Source of the DNA: Paenibacillus sp. FSL K6-1330
Lineage (GTDB): Bacteria; Bacillota; Bacilli; Paenibacillales; Paenibacillaceae
Direction: 5' to 3'
Length of the DNA stretch: 64,000 bases
Assembly: GCF_037976825.1 (NCBI RefSeq)
Contig: NZ_CP150269.1
Coordinates: 6,213,501-6,277,500 of the forward strand
Part shown: positions 8,571 to 18,100 of the stretch, piece by piece
Numbering within the stretch: position 1 is the stretch's first letter
How the letters are laid out: each line of letters starts with the position of its first letter
The notes under the pieces: generated by a model
What the model saw: only the letters and a program-made list of their open reading frames with translations
What the model was told of the DNA's origin: nothing
Databases searched by the model: none
Program-made: the position numbers and the translations under genes

Positions 8571-9986
8571 CTAATCCAAATCATAGATCGAACCTACCTT
8601 GAGTCCATATAACTCGTTATAGATTTTCTCGGCAAAAGCGTCCGTCATCCCTGCGATATAATCAATCACCATATGCTCCCACGTCCAGATCGGCTGGGCC
8701 CGCTTCTGATCCGCCTCATAACGCTGAAGCCAGTCGGACGGAATAATCGCCGTTGACGCAACAGGATCCAGAAAAGCATCCCACAAGCGCTTGATGATCC
8801 ATTCGCTGCGCTTCTGCAGACGCTGAACCCGCAGGTCGCGAATCATAGTCACCCAGGCGAAACTCTTCAGGACGCTGACCGTACGCAGCATATCCTCGTC
8901 TTCCACGCCGTCTTTGACAAACGTCACCTTTTTCCAATCTCCGTTCGTAATCACGCCCAAGCTGCCTACAAACAGGCTGACCCAGTAGGCCTTGACCTCC
9001 CGCCGGGTACGGGAATAGTCATTCTCGCAGGTCGGCATTTTCTCGTTCCAGATTTTCAGAAACTCATCCAGCACCGTTTCCACCTTCGGATGAATCTGCT
9101 CTTTGGTCCATCCCTTCCATACCTCGTCTTCCAGCGTCATGATCTTCTGCACGATCAGTTTGTTCAGGTGACTATCTCGCAAAAAGTGTTCATGCACCTC
9201 GATCTTCCCGGCTTTGATGCCATCCTCCAGATCATGCGCGGAGTAGGCGATGTCATCGCAAAGATCCATCAGCTGCGCTTCGAGCGTTCGATGCGTGCCG
9301 GGAATTTGCCACTCCTTCCGAATCTGGGAGATGTATTCCCATTCATGCCGGTACATCCCTTTATGATTATCCAACCCGGAGAACGGATATTTATTGATGC
9401 CAAGCAGCACCGCATCGGACAGATTGAGTCCGTTGACATTCTCTCTTTTCTCCAAAAACATGATCAGCCGAAAATTGTGCGCATTCCCTTCAAAATGCTC
9501 ATATTTACGTCGCATCGCCTGCTGTACCTCGGCAGCCTGCTCCGGCGTCGGCGTACCCGGCTGACGCGTCAACTCCTTCTCGGTTCTGCGGTCAATGAGC
9601 TTCTCCAGAATGCCCTGCAGCACCTCTTCGCCCTTATGGCCGAATGGAGGATGCCCAAAATCATGGGCGATCGCCGCGCATTCCACCACCTCGGGATCAA
9701 TCATCAGCCCTGCGTTCTCCGCCTGGTCCGGCATCACTTCGGGATAATGGCGGCTCAAACTCCGTGCCGCTTCGCGCGCAATCTGCGCCACCTCGAGCGA
9801 ATGCGTTAAGCGCGTCCGATAGTAATCGCCGGTGCCAGCACCGAATACCTGTGATTTTCCTTGCAGCCGGCGGAAAGTCGGCGAATGGATCAGGCGCGAA
9901 TAATCCCGCTCGTATACCGCGCGTGAAGCATCCGACTTCGTTTGCTCCGGGTATTGGCGATGCTCTCTAAGCTCATTCAGTGTCAT
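8571..9986 (-). CDS. dgt: Deoxyguanosinetriphosphate triphosphohydrolase (dGTPase)
   Basis: 471 residues. The HD-domain metal site is clear: RLTHSLEVAQIAREAA supplies the first His and ECAAIAHDFGHPPFGHKGEEVL the His-Asp pair. The opening FRRLQGKSQVFGAGTGDYYRTRLTHS is typical of dGTPases. A later CDDIAYSAHDLEDGIKAG supplies the fourth metal ligand. The enzyme removes triphosphate from dNTPs, chiefly dGTP, and affects nucleotide pools and mutation rate; relatives are known in antiphage nucleotide depletion. AGGAGTGGG precedes the ATG. Nothing in the immediate neighbourhood marks this copy as a defence gene. Confidence 0.93.
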   Translation of the reverse strand: MTLNELREHRQYPEQTKSDASRAVYERDYSRLIHSPTFRRLQGKSQVFGAGTGDYYRTRLTHSLEVAQIAREAARSLSRHYPEVMPDQAENAGLMIDPEVVECAAIAHDFGHPPFGHKGEEVLQGILEKLIDRRTEKELTRQPGTPTPEQAAEVQQAMRRKYEHFEGNAHNFRLIMFLEKRENVNGLNLSDAVLLGINKYPFSGLDNHKGMYRHEWEYISQIRKEWQIPGTHRTLEAQLMDLCDDIAYSAHDLEDGIKAGKIEVHEHFLRDSHLNKLIVQKIMTLEDEVWKGWTKEQIHPKVETVLDEFLKIWNEKMPTCENDYSRTRREVKAYWVSLFVGSLGVITNGDWKKVTFVKDGVEDEDMLRTVSVLKSFAWVTMIRDLRVQRLQKRSEWIIKRLWDAFLDPVASTAIIPSDWLQRYEADQKRAQPIWTWEHMVIDYIAGMTDAFAEKIYNELYGLKVGSIYDLD

Positions 9987-10580
9987 TTATCCCACTCCTG
10001 TTTTATCTGTATAGGGTCGATTCGGAACCGTTCGTTCTTTAGATTATATGCCATCCGGCAGCTGAAGAAAAATATGATTCCTAAGTAAAACCCGTTCCTC
10101 CTTGTATACCCGAATTGTGTCATCCGCTATCTGCTGAGCACGATATTCCCGCCAAGGCGATGGGTGGAGCAAATCATACAAAGATGGACTCCAGTCTCTA
10201 CGGCCCTATTTTTACACCCTCGGGAGGGTATAAACGTCAATGAATCTTCCATTATGTCCATTATGCAAAAACGCCAAGCGCTTATAGGATTAACACAAGA
10301 CCTATGCTTGCATTCTTGATACGTTGTTAGGTAAGCGCTGTCATTCACTTCTTGAAGCGCGCCACGGAAAGGAGGGAAATGATATTCCATAAGAGTCATA
10401 AAGCAAATCCGATACCACCCCGAATCAGTCCGACCATGTTAAAGCCATCTTCTTCTCCTATACCCACATGCACCTCTAACATTCATTAGGCTTCTTATGC
10501 CCGGGGGGCAGTCAAGCGCCTACTCCTCGGGTTTTCTTAAACACGCTTCAATCACAAATTGAAAAGCGAGGGATGGAACG
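9987..10580. other. 594-bp non-coding interval with a leader hairpin
   Basis: No convincing gene. A 90-codon minus frame (10127-10399) has no ribosome site and no recognisable content. The last 80 bases before the large exported protein hold a hairpin, CCCGGGGG with TCCTCGGG at 10500-10531, followed by TTTTCTT. It looks like an intrinsic terminator in the leader of that gene, so transcription attenuation is possible. A small hairpin around ACCCTC/GAGGGT lies at about 10218-10235. No known riboswitch class was recognised. Confidence 0.4.
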
Positions 10581-13500
10581 TTGAAGAAGACACTTAACCG
10601 AATCTCATGCCTGATCCTCTGCCTGCTAATCACCATAAGCGTCATGGCATCCCCAGGGCAGCTTCCTGTTGTATCTGCACAATCGGTTTCAGAATTCGAT
10701 CTTACGGATGAATCTGTTGCCTCGGATTCCGATCCCCTGCCGGAACCAGAAGGGCCAGATATTCTCTTCTTCTCCGATAACTTTGATTCGGACCGCTACG
10801 GAACCACGGGCGGCATCGTCATCCCGCTGCCTTGGGTTCAGACCGGGGATGGCGAGAGTAAAGCCAAAACCTCCGTATCCAGCAGCGCGCCGTCCACGCC
10901 GAACCTCATGAAAATCGACGTGACCGATTCCGTCTATCTGCGCGTCAATACGACGGGTTATGGCAACATTAAGCTGAGTTATTATACGAGAGCCTCATCC
11001 TATGTCAGCGGAAGCATTGTTGCCGAGTGGTCGGGCGACGACGGAGCGACCTGGAGCATACTGGAGGATTTCAAACTTGCCCCGGGAACGCCCGAAGCGC
11101 CTCGCAGCGAATCCAACACGATGAAAACCTGGACGCTGCCGCCGGAAGCCAGCAGCAATCCGAACGTGCGAATCCAGTTCCGGGTAGGTGATCCGATGAA
11201 CGCCAATATGTATATCGACAGCGTCTCGCTGTCCGGTCAGGCCATACCGGGCATTCCGCCTGCGATCGATCCTGTGCCTGAACCCCCGCCGACCGAAACG
11301 GGCCCATACCCTGCGCCGGAAGGCGTAACCCTCTATGAGGACGTTTTGATCGGCAAAGCCGGCGACCGGGATCTTTTCACATCCATCGCCGTTCCGAGCA
11401 CTCCGCCAGCCGAGCCTATGCCGGTCATGATCTACATTCACGGCGGAGGCTGGAATAAAGGCGACCGCAAAAACGCTCTCGGCAGCATCTGCAACTATGT
11501 CCTTAAACGCGGGTACATCGGCGTTTCCTTAAGCTACCGGCTAACCCCCGAAGCGCCTTACCCGGCCCAGATTCAAGACGTGAAGCTGGCCATTCGGTAT
11601 CTGCGTGCCCATGCCGAGCAATACCACATCGATCCAAGCCGGATCGGCGTTTGGGGCACTTCGGCGGGAGGGCATCTCGCTTCCCTGCTTGGAACGACCG
11701 GAGACCTGACCATGGAGGATACGGTCACGCTAGATACTGGGGATACCGTTCATCTTCCCGATATCGAAGGCGCAGGAGGCTGGCCGGAATACTCCACCAA
11801 GGTTCAGGCGGTGGTGGACTGGTACGGACCGGCAGACTTCACGACCGATTTTGCCGACCGCTACAGCTCGGTCACAAAGCTGCTCGGTGGGCATAACGCC
11901 CTGTCCGTCCCGATTGAGGCTCGGCTTGCCATGCCGGGGACGTATGCCACTCCCGATGATCCGCCGTTCTGGATCCGGCATGGTGACGCGGACGCCACCA
12001 TTCCTTACACCGACAGCGTGACATTCGCAGATCAATTGACAAGCGCCGGTGTTCCGGTCGTGGATTTTGAGATCGTGCCCGGCCAGGGTCATGGTTTTAC
12101 CGGAGAAGCCAAGTCAACCGCAGATGCGGAAGCTTGGGCTTTCATGGATCAGCACGTGAAGAACCTGGAAGTAACAACGCCGATCCTCTACAAAGACGGC
12201 TACACGCCCCCTGATCCGACGGACCCCACCGACCCAACCGGTCCCTCTACGGGCATCCCCGTTGAGGTTGGCCGTTTGGTGCCCTCGGACGATGCCCTGA
12301 TCGACAGTTCCAAACCCGACACCAATATCAATTCCGCTACAGGCACAAGCCTTGGCCTTTTTAGCGTATCGTCCGGTACAACCAACAAAAAGGTTGTCTA
12401 TTTCAAATTCGATGCTTCCACCCTGAGCGATCCGGACTACCGCTACGAATTCCAGGTCGCCGCGAAAAAAGGCACCAGCAACACGGACCTGGAGCTCTCC
12501 CTCTACGGGATCGAGAATATAGCTTGGAACGAAAGCGAGCTGACCTGGAATAATGCGCCCACGAATAGCCTCGATCCGGCCGCTTATGTGGGATCGTTTA
12601 CGGTAAAAGCCGAGAATAGCGGGCGCCCGGAGGTGTACAGCGTCGATGTGACGGACTATGTCCGCAGCTGTCTTGCGAATGGCAGCGTATCGTTTCTCCT
12701 TGCAGATGCGAACCATACCGGTGTCAGCGTCAATATCTATACCAAGGAAGCCAACGGCTCCAGCAATCCAAGACCTGCGCTGGTCGTAAGCGAGTTGGTG
12801 GATTCCAGTCAGGATAATACGCCACCGTCCTGGCCGGACGGAAGCCGTCTGTCCATTAGCAGCATTGGCGAAGATTATGTGCATTTGGAATGGCCGAGGG
12901 CGGAAGACAACAAGTTAGTCGCAAAGTATAACATTTATCAAAACGACGTCAAAGTAACGGAACTGGGCTCCGACATCACCCGCTATGAAATGGAAGGACT
13001 GTCTCCGCACACGGAGTACAGCTATAAGGTCGAGGCCGTGGATGCCGCCGGAAACGTCAGTCCGGTTCCGCTGACGTTATCAGTTACGACGCTTAGTGCT
13101 CCCTTAGCGCCTTGGCCTGTGGCCTCAGTCACGGCAAGCGGCAGCGACGGCAACATCGAGGATAATACCTTGGACCAAAATCTGTACACCCGCTGGTCAG
13201 CGGCCGGCGACGGTCCGTGGATCATGTTTGATCTGGGCGAGGCCCGGGACATCGGTTATCTGGGCATCGCCTTCTATAAAGGGGACGCTCGGGCGACGGA
13301 GATCGATATCGAAACCTCCGATGACGGAGTAACCTGGTCTCCCCTCTTCAACGGTTCGAGCAGCGGTACCACCACCGCGATGCAGCCTTTTGACGTTCCG
13401 GATACGAGCGCGCGTTACGTGAAGCTGATTGGGCGCGGAAATTCGGACGGCAGTGTCTACACGAGTCTGACGGAAGTCCATATCTATCCGCCTTTTGCTA

Positions 13501-15545
13501 ACGGGGATACGCCTGTGGCGATAATACCGGATTTTGTACCGCAGCCGCCGCAGGGTACGGTTCCTTTTACCGCTCCCGGCATGAAAAATGCGGACGGCAG
13601 CGACCATCCGGTACATCAGGCTTTTGCCGCAACCGGAAGGACGCTGAACGTAGTCGATTACGGAGCCAATCCTGCGGACAACGGCTCGGACGATCGACCA
13701 GCGATTCAGCGAGCAATTGATGAGGCGCTCCCGGGAGACGAGGTGTTCTTCCCTAATGGCGTGTACAACTTAAACAGTGCTCCAGATGGTTTGACCAATC
13801 TGACACTGAAATCGGAGGTTAATTTACGGGGCGAGAGCCAGAACGGCGCGATCCTGAAAACCTCGCTGAACAAGGTTCGGAACAGTACGATGCTGAGATC
13901 CGCCAAGCAGCATGATCTAACCATCTCCAACCTGACGCTGACATCTGCTTGGGAGGGTCAATATACGACGGATCACAGAATCAACAATCCGGATGCCGGC
14001 GGTCCTGACATGATGATCATTGCCGCCAATTATGGCGAGTCGCCTTCGTACAACATCACGATCGACAGCGTGACGATCGAGAAATTCGGCCGCATGGGCG
14101 TCCGCATCGAGAACAGCCATGATATCGTCGTCCGCAACACCACGTTCCGAAATGCCACGGATCTTGGACCTGGCGGTGCTGGATACGGCGTATCCATTCA
14201 AGGCGTACCGAAGGTCGACCGCAACGGTTTTGCCAATGATACCAGGTGGAATCTGGTCGAGGACTCTTCCTTCGAGGGGCCTTATCTTCGTCACGGGGCA
14301 CTCATTCAATATGTAGCCCATAACAATGTGGTCCGGCACAATGAATTCCACCGGGTCCGGCTGGATGCGATTGATCTGCATGGGGAGCTGGAGTATTTTA
14401 ACGAGATCCACGATAACCTGATCACCGACATGCCGTATGGCGGCGGCATCGGCATCGGGAATACCGGGGGGACCGCACCGACCAATCATAGTAAATCCGG
14501 CCCGCAAAACTATATCCACGACAACACGATCCGCAACGCGCGGCAAGGCATCGTTGTATCCATGGGCTCACCGGATACCATCATTGAGAACAACCGAATC
14601 GAAAATACCGTCGACATTCCGGATGCTGCCGGCATCCATATTTTGAACGGACCGGGCACGATAATCAAGGGCAACACGATCCGTCAGAACACGGCCGAGC
14701 ATTATTGGGGCATCCTGCTCGAGCATGACAACGGGGACACCAACGCGGACGGCATTGGAGCCGGAGACCCGGAGAATGTGCAGATTTTGAACAATACCAT
14801 TACCGGGAACAGCAACGGGATTCAGCTCAAGGCGGGCCAGAATATCAAACTAAGCGGCAATACGCTGGACAATATCGGCGAGAACTTTACGGCAGCCCCT
14901 GGCGTCACGTATACCGATCTCACCGTGGGCCTGGAGTACAGCACGACGGCCCCGACGAATCGAGACGTTGTTGCAGTCTTGGTGTCGAATCGTCCGTTTA
15001 CCGTTACCAATAACGGCGGATCTCCAACTTACAAATTTACCGAGAATGGTTCATTTACCTTCGAATATGCAGATGAGGATGGCAACGAGGGGACAATGAC
15101 GGCCACCGTATCGAACATCGATAAAATCGCCCCGGTGCTGAAGGTTACACTCTCGCCTTCCGTATTGAAGGCGCCAAACCGCAAAATGATCGATATTTAC
15201 GCTGACCTCGAATCTAGCGATGAAGGCTCTGGCGTTGCATCAATCACTCTAACCTCCATTACCGTGGAGAGTGCGGGCGGCAAGGGGCATGGCGGAGATG
15301 CATCGGAGAATGTGAACGGTAAAGATAAGGACACGGGTAACAGTGAAAGCAAAGACAATCGAGGCGATGGGGGCGACCGGGGACCGAATATACAAGATGC
15401 CGAGTTCGGTACCCATGATACCCATTTCCGGCTGCGGGCAGAGAAATCGGAGCGTGGACAGAGCCGAATCTACACGGTGACCTATACCGTTACGGACCAT
15501 GCGGGTAATCAAGCGCAGGCGGTTGGGACGGTGAGGGTGAAGTGA
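10581..15545 (+). CDS. Secreted multidomain esterase/pectate-lyase-like protein
   Basis: 1654 residues from a TTG at 10581 behind GAGGG. Residues 1-35 are a Sec signal peptide. About 60-215 is a beta-sandwich-like module. About 240-520 is an alpha/beta-hydrolase of the carbohydrate-esterase/BD-FAE type: HGGGW oxyanion loop near 287, nucleophile in GTSAGG near 361, Asp in HGDADAT, His in GQGHGF near 501. About 560-740 is a DNRLRE (CBM96-like) module after a short Pro-Thr linker, 750-840 an FN3 domain and 842-966 an F5/8 type C (CBM32) domain. About 1020-1430 is a right-handed beta-helix of the pectate-lyase superfamily, starting VVDYGANPADNGSDDRPAIQRAI. The tail has Ig-like sequence and a charged low-complexity insert. 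Probably a cell-free pectin or rhamnogalacturonan degrading enzyme with deacetylating activity. No anchor is visible. Confidence 0.85.
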   Translation: MKKTLNRISCLILCLLITISVMASPGQLPVVSAQSVSEFDLTDESVASDSDPLPEPEGPDILFFSDNFDSDRYGTTGGIVIPLPWVQTGDGESKAKTSVSSSAPSTPNLMKIDVTDSVYLRVNTTGYGNIKLSYYTRASSYVSGSIVAEWSGDDGATWSILEDFKLAPGTPEAPRSESNTMKTWTLPPEASSNPNVRIQFRVGDPMNANMYIDSVSLSGQAIPGIPPAIDPVPEPPPTETGPYPAPEGVTLYEDVLIGKAGDRDLFTSIAVPSTPPAEPMPVMIYIHGGGWNKGDRKNALGSICNYVLKRGYIGVSLSYRLTPEAPYPAQIQDVKLAIRYLRAHAEQYHIDPSRIGVWGTSAGGHLASLLGTTGDLTMEDTVTLDTGDTVHLPDIEGAGGWPEYSTKVQAVVDWYGPADFTTDFADRYSSVTKLLGGHNALSVPIEARLAMPGTYATPDDPPFWIRHGDADATIPYTDSVTFADQLTSAGVPVVDFEIVPGQGHGFTGEAKSTADAEAWAFMDQHVKNLEVTTPILYKDGYTPPDPTDPTDPTGPSTGIPVEVGRLVPSDDALIDSSKPDTNINSATGTSLGLFSVSSGTTNKKVVYFKFDASTLSDPDYRYEFQVAAKKGTSNTDLELSLYGIENIAWNESELTWNNAPTNSLDPAAYVGSFTVKAENSGRPEVYSVDVTDYVRSCLANGSVSFLLADANHTGVSVNIYTKEANGSSNPRPALVVSELVDSSQDNTPPSWPDGSRLSISSIGEDYVHLEWPRAEDNKLVAKYNIYQNDVKVTELGSDITRYEMEGLSPHTEYSYKVEAVDAAGNVSPVPLTLSVTTLSAPLAPWPVASVTASGSDGNIEDNTLDQNLYTRWSAAGDGPWIMFDLGEARDIGYLGIAFYKGDARATEIDIETSDDGVTWSPLFNGSSSGTTTAMQPFDVPDTSARYVKLIGRGNSDGSVYTSLTEVHIYPPFANGDTPVAIIPDFVPQPPQGTVPFTAPGMKNADGSDHPVHQAFAATGRTLNVVDYGANPADNGSDDRPAIQRAIDEALPGDEVFFPNGVYNLNSAPDGLTNLTLKSEVNLRGESQNGAILKTSLNKVRNSTMLRSAKQHDLTISNLTLTSAWEGQYTTDHRINNPDAGGPDMMIIAANYGESPSYNITIDSVTIEKFGRMGVRIENSHDIVVRNTTFRNATDLGPGGAGYGVSIQGVPKVDRNGFANDTRWNLVEDSSFEGPYLRHGALIQYVAHNNVVRHNEFHRVRLDAIDLHGELEYFNEIHDNLITDMPYGGGIGIGNTGGTAPTNHSKSGPQNYIHDNTIRNARQGIVVSMGSPDTIIENNRIENTVDIPDAAGIHILNGPGTIIKGNTIRQNTAEHYWGILLEHDNGDTNADGIGAGDPENVQILNNTITGNSNGIQLKAGQNIKLSGNTLDNIGENFTAAPGVTYTDLTVGLEYSTTAPTNRDVVAVLVSNRPFTVTNNGGSPTYKFTENGSFTFEYADEDGNEGTMTATVSNIDKIAPVLKVTLSPSVLKAPNRKMIDIYADLESSDEGSGVASITLTSITVESAGGKGHGGDASENVNGKDKDTGNSESKDNRGDGGDRGPNIQDAEFGTHDTHFRLRAEKSERGQSRIYTVTYTVTDHAGNQAQAVGTVRVK

Positions 15546-15727
15546 GCTTACTTAGGTAGTGAATTTTTAATATGAATATGTATGCACAGACACAGAGTTC
15601 ATGGAATAAGCGAACGTGACTTGCGCCGAGAAAGTAAAGACGGCTCAAACACACTATAAAAGCACATTCCGGGAATGAATAATCGAGCATGAAGACGCTA
15701 GCAAAACACTAACTGATATAAACAACA

Positions 15728-15765
15728 AAAGCTGCCCATACCGTCCTAAACGGTTGGGCAGCTTT
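15728..15765. terminator. Bidirectional intrinsic terminator
   Basis: AAAGCTGCCCA and ACCGT pair with ACGGT and GGGCAGCTTT around a short loop. It lies between the converging pectinase gene and the end of the tail locus and could stop both. Confidence 0.85.
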
Positions 15766-15842
15766 ATTGTTCAACACAGCTCAAAAAACGCCTCATTATA
15801 TAGATGGAACTTGCGAGAGCAGCTGCCATGTTAATTTTTGTA

Positions 15843-16628
15843 TCACTTGCTCGGACTATCGAAAGTCCCCAAACGATGCAGCACGGTCATGATTCGGTAA
15901 AAATCGTAGCTACCCTTAGGATCATGCAATACTTCTGCTTGCTGTGCAGCTTGTACTGCCGGTTCTGCCCAAGATGGAACTTTCGCCGGTTTCTCCGTCT
16001 CAACTGCCTTGAGCCTTACGTTCATCTGCTGAATGGTATTGCTTTGTTCCGTTAGCAGTTTCATCGCAGAAGCATATTGCTTGCTAATCTGCTGAATCTG
16101 CTCTTGTGTTTTTTGCAGCTCGGCCGTTAATTGTTCGATTTTCATACATTCCTCCTCCTCTGGACTAGGCACATCATATTGATAGAGCGAGTTCTGCTCC
16201 ATAATGGAAATTAGCTTTTTCGGATAATTGGGGTCTGTGGCATAGCCCCCTCTCCAAATCTCGGTCGCCGCCGTTTTATAATCCGCCCACAATACGCCAT
16301 GGTAGCGCTGCGGCTTGTCACGTGTGCCGTTCAAGATCAGCCGGGTATGATCGGCAACCGATTCATTCCAGCTGTTGTACTTACGAAACTGGGCATTGGT
16401 CGTATAGGGCGTCTGCCCCCGGTATTCGGTTGTCTGCATGGTGACGCTTCCCGCGGGACCCGTTCCTTTGATGCCAAACAGATTGTTCGCTTTTTGCGTT
16501 AGACCGCTCAATCCCCAATTGGATTCCAGGATTGCCTGAGCAAGCGTAAGCGAAGCAGGCACCCCGTACTGACGCATGTCCTGATTGGCTATAGGTGCCA
16601 GCTTGGCTATAAATTCAGAGGGTTTCAT
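15843..16628 (-). CDS. Tail-locus endolysin, glucosaminidase family
   Basis: 261 residues from ATG 16628 behind AAAGGAGGAG; the frame opens further upstream without a signal. Residues about 1-150 are a glucosaminidase (FlgJ/LytG-like) domain: LTLAQAILESNWGLSGLTQKANNLFGIKG, with catalytic Glu about 35, then FRKYNSWNESVADHTRLIL. A coiled coil follows (about 165-215) and then a short C-terminal module, PSWAEPAVQAAQ to YDFYRIMTVLHRLG, seen on endolysins of Bacillus-type phages. It has no signal peptide, as expected if the holin lets it out. It overlaps the holin gene by 14 bases and is the last gene of the operon. It should hydrolyse the glycan strands of peptidoglycan to release particles. Confidence 0.88.
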   Translation of the reverse strand: MKPSEFIAKLAPIANQDMRQYGVPASLTLAQAILESNWGLSGLTQKANNLFGIKGTGPAGSVTMQTTEYRGQTPYTTNAQFRKYNSWNESVADHTRLILNGTRDKPQRYHGVLWADYKTAATEIWRGGYATDPNYPKKLISIMEQNSLYQYDVPSPEEEECMKIEQLTAELQKTQEQIQQISKQYASAMKLLTEQSNTIQQMNVRLKAVETEKPAKVPSWAEPAVQAAQQAEVLHDPKGSYDFYRIMTVLHRLGTFDSPSK

Positions 16629-17067
16629 CCTTTTTCTCCTCCTTTCGTACGGTTTGCTTGTCCCCTTCTTCGGATTTGATCTGGAATACCTGTACCACAT
16701 TACGCAGGGACTGGGGGATCGGTACCCCCATTCTCCCAACGTTCTCAATAATAGACAGCAGCTCATTCGCGAGATAGAAGAAGATCACGGTATTCTGAAA
16801 ATAATTCATCTCCCCCAGCACCCGGTCCACCAGATGCATCAGGGCGATGATGAGAAAAATGGTCATTTTGCGTGCAATCCCAGTATAACCAATACGGCTG
16901 CGCAGCTCGCCGTTCATCCAGGCCGCGCCCCATCCGGTCAACCAATCGATCACCACGAACCACAACAACAGATGCATCGGCAGCGACCATCCGCCCCAGA
17001 CGTAACCTGTCACGGCCCCCGTCCCCGCCGCCAGCATCTTAAACAGCTGACCGATGTGCTCATACAT
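16615..17067 (-). CDS. Phage holin, Phage_holin_4/TcdE-like
   Basis: 150 residues with three hydrophobic segments: about 28-50 (LLLWFVVIDWLTGWGAAW), 68-85 (MTIFLIIALMHLVDRVL) and 93-110 (TVIFFYLANELLSIIENV), ending in a highly charged tail. IDWLTG and ANELLSIIEN are typical of the Cph1/TcdE holin family. GGAGG lies just before the ATG at 17067. The holin forms membrane lesions that let the downstream endolysin reach the wall. It is the only holin for both tail modules and follows a terminator at 17101-17129, so its expression probably depends on readthrough. Confidence 0.88.
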   Translation of the reverse strand: MYEHIGQLFKMLAAGTGAVTGYVWGGWSLPMHLLLWFVVIDWLTGWGAAWMNGELRSRIGYTGIARKMTIFLIIALMHLVDRVLGEMNYFQNTVIFFYLANELLSIIENVGRMGVPIPQSLRNVVQVFQIKSEEGDKQTVRKEEKKDETL

Positions 17068-17100
17068 AATTGTTCCTCCTTTATATGGTTTTGAAGTTGT

Positions 17101-17129
17101 GAAAAAGCCCTCGGAGGAGCCGAGGGCTT
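17101..17129 (-). terminator. Intrinsic terminator between tail genes and the lysis cassette
   Basis: AGCCCTCGG pairs with CCGAGGGCT; the minus-strand transcript continues into TTTTT. It follows the last tail gene and precedes the holin, so it could lower lysis-gene expression relative to structural genes. The 215 bases between this and XkdX hold only a 73-codon frame with no ribosome site. Confidence 0.75.
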
Positions 17130-17346
17130 GGAGTGAAGCTATTCATAGTTGCTTTAACAGAGATAAACCTTTTGGGCAGTACACCACTTCGCCTGCGGAT
17201 CATGCTTCCGATCGCTGTTGCCCCCAGATTTTCTTGTAACTTTATAGATAGGGTTAAAATCCGTGGACAAAGGCGAACGCTTCGCTTCTACAGCATGATT
17301 CCGCCTTCTTCGTTGAAGTCTTCTGTAGAGTAATTCAAAGCAGCGT

Positions 17347-17484
17347 TTAGTAGGCCTCGCCAGTGATGACTTCATATTCTTCCGAAGTGATCACGCCAAA
17401 CGCAACATATTGTCTCAATTGAGGCTTCTGCGCCCACTTCTTTTCATAGTAATACTTCAAGCGTTCAAAATCGTTCTCGAACAT
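17347..17484 (-). CDS. xkdX: XkdX family tail protein (module A)
   Basis: A 45-residue protein starting at ATG 17484 behind AAAGGAGAGG. The sequence MFENDFERLKYYYEKKWA, then AFGVITSEEYEVITGEAY, is the XkdX pattern: an aromatic-basic start, then an acidic 'VITxEEYxxITG' end. XkdX proteins are short, of unknown biochemical role, and lie after the fibre genes of PBSX-like tails. Here it is 19 bases downstream of the XkdW-like gene. The frame extends far upstream without a start signal, so the short form is chosen. Confidence 0.85.
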   Translation of the reverse strand: MFENDFERLKYYYEKKWAQKPQLRQYVAFGVITSEEYEVITGEAY

Positions 17485-17503
17485 CGTCTTCCTCTCCTTT
17501 CGA

Positions 17504-18088
17504 TCAGCTTTTCTCAAGTGATAACAACCGTAATTCAAGCCCCACAATTTGAGCGCCCTGCGCCTCATTTTGCTGACGTAGCTCCATGGCCTCGAGCTCC
17601 CGTGCAACCATCTCAGAACCTAAGCGATCCACTTCATTGGGTTCCTGTGGCTGAGATCTGGTTAGCTCCTCGATTTCTTCCGGGGTTAAGCCTTCGATCC
17701 AAAGTGTTGGCTGAGGTGGAGACTCCAAAACTGGCATGTCGCCGCGTTGCTCTTCCGGGAGTGCGTGCCATCCCGATAAAGCTTGTTGGAAAGAATCTTG
17801 AGCTGTGCTTACAGCAAATTCGTATGCATTCCAGGCTGCGAGATCAAAGCGCGGGCGGAATAAGCCGGGAGTTACAGGGATGCCGATGATGTAGCCGGAG
17901 ATATTGGATTCTGGTTCGTTTGTTGGTTCATCTTCTGGTTGTGTACCGTCATCGAATGTTCGGGACTGAAAATCTAGTATCCCTTGTTCCATGTAGGAAT
18001 AAAAAGGGACGACACCATTAAAGGTATCGTCCACGAGCGTGTCCTCTAAATAGAGGCCATCTATATTTATTTTAGGTACGGCTTTCAT
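17504..18088 (-). CDS. XkdW-like tail-associated protein (module A)
   Basis: 194 residues. The N-terminal half (KINIDGLYLEDTLVDDTFNG, then a Pro/Glu/Asp linker, then IGIPVTPGLFRPRFDLAAWN) resembles proteins found between the fibre and XkdX in PBSX-like tails. The C-terminal 45 residues are a likely coiled coil (LGSEMVARELEAMELRQQNEAQG). No enzymatic motif is seen. A clear GGAGG lies before the ATG. It starts 12 bases after the fibre stop and may help fibre assembly or attachment; that role is inferred from position. Confidence 0.65.
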   Translation of the reverse strand: MKAVPKINIDGLYLEDTLVDDTFNGVVPFYSYMEQGILDFQSRTFDDGTQPEDEPTNEPESNISGYIIGIPVTPGLFRPRFDLAAWNAYEFAVSTAQDSFQQALSGWHALPEEQRGDMPVLESPPQPTLWIEGLTPEEIEELTRSQPQEPNEVDRLGSEMVARELEAMELRQQNEAQGAQIVGLELRLLSLEKS

Positions 18089-18100
18089 GTGATACCTCCT

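Noticed and set aside
9090..9809. 239-codon plus-strand frame opposite dgt
   Set aside because: The dGTPase on the other strand has all its catalytic motifs; this is its shadow.
10127..10399. 90-codon minus frame before the pectinase gene
   Set aside because: No ribosome site and atypical composition with many Cys and His residues.
13917..14546. 209-codon minus-strand frame inside the pectinase gene
   Set aside because: Arg/Val/Asp-rich shadow translation of the GC-rich beta-helix coding sequence; no start signal.
17154..17375. 73-codon frame between XkdX and the holin
   Set aside because: No ribosome site; it overlaps the end of XkdX in another frame and its sequence is not protein-like.
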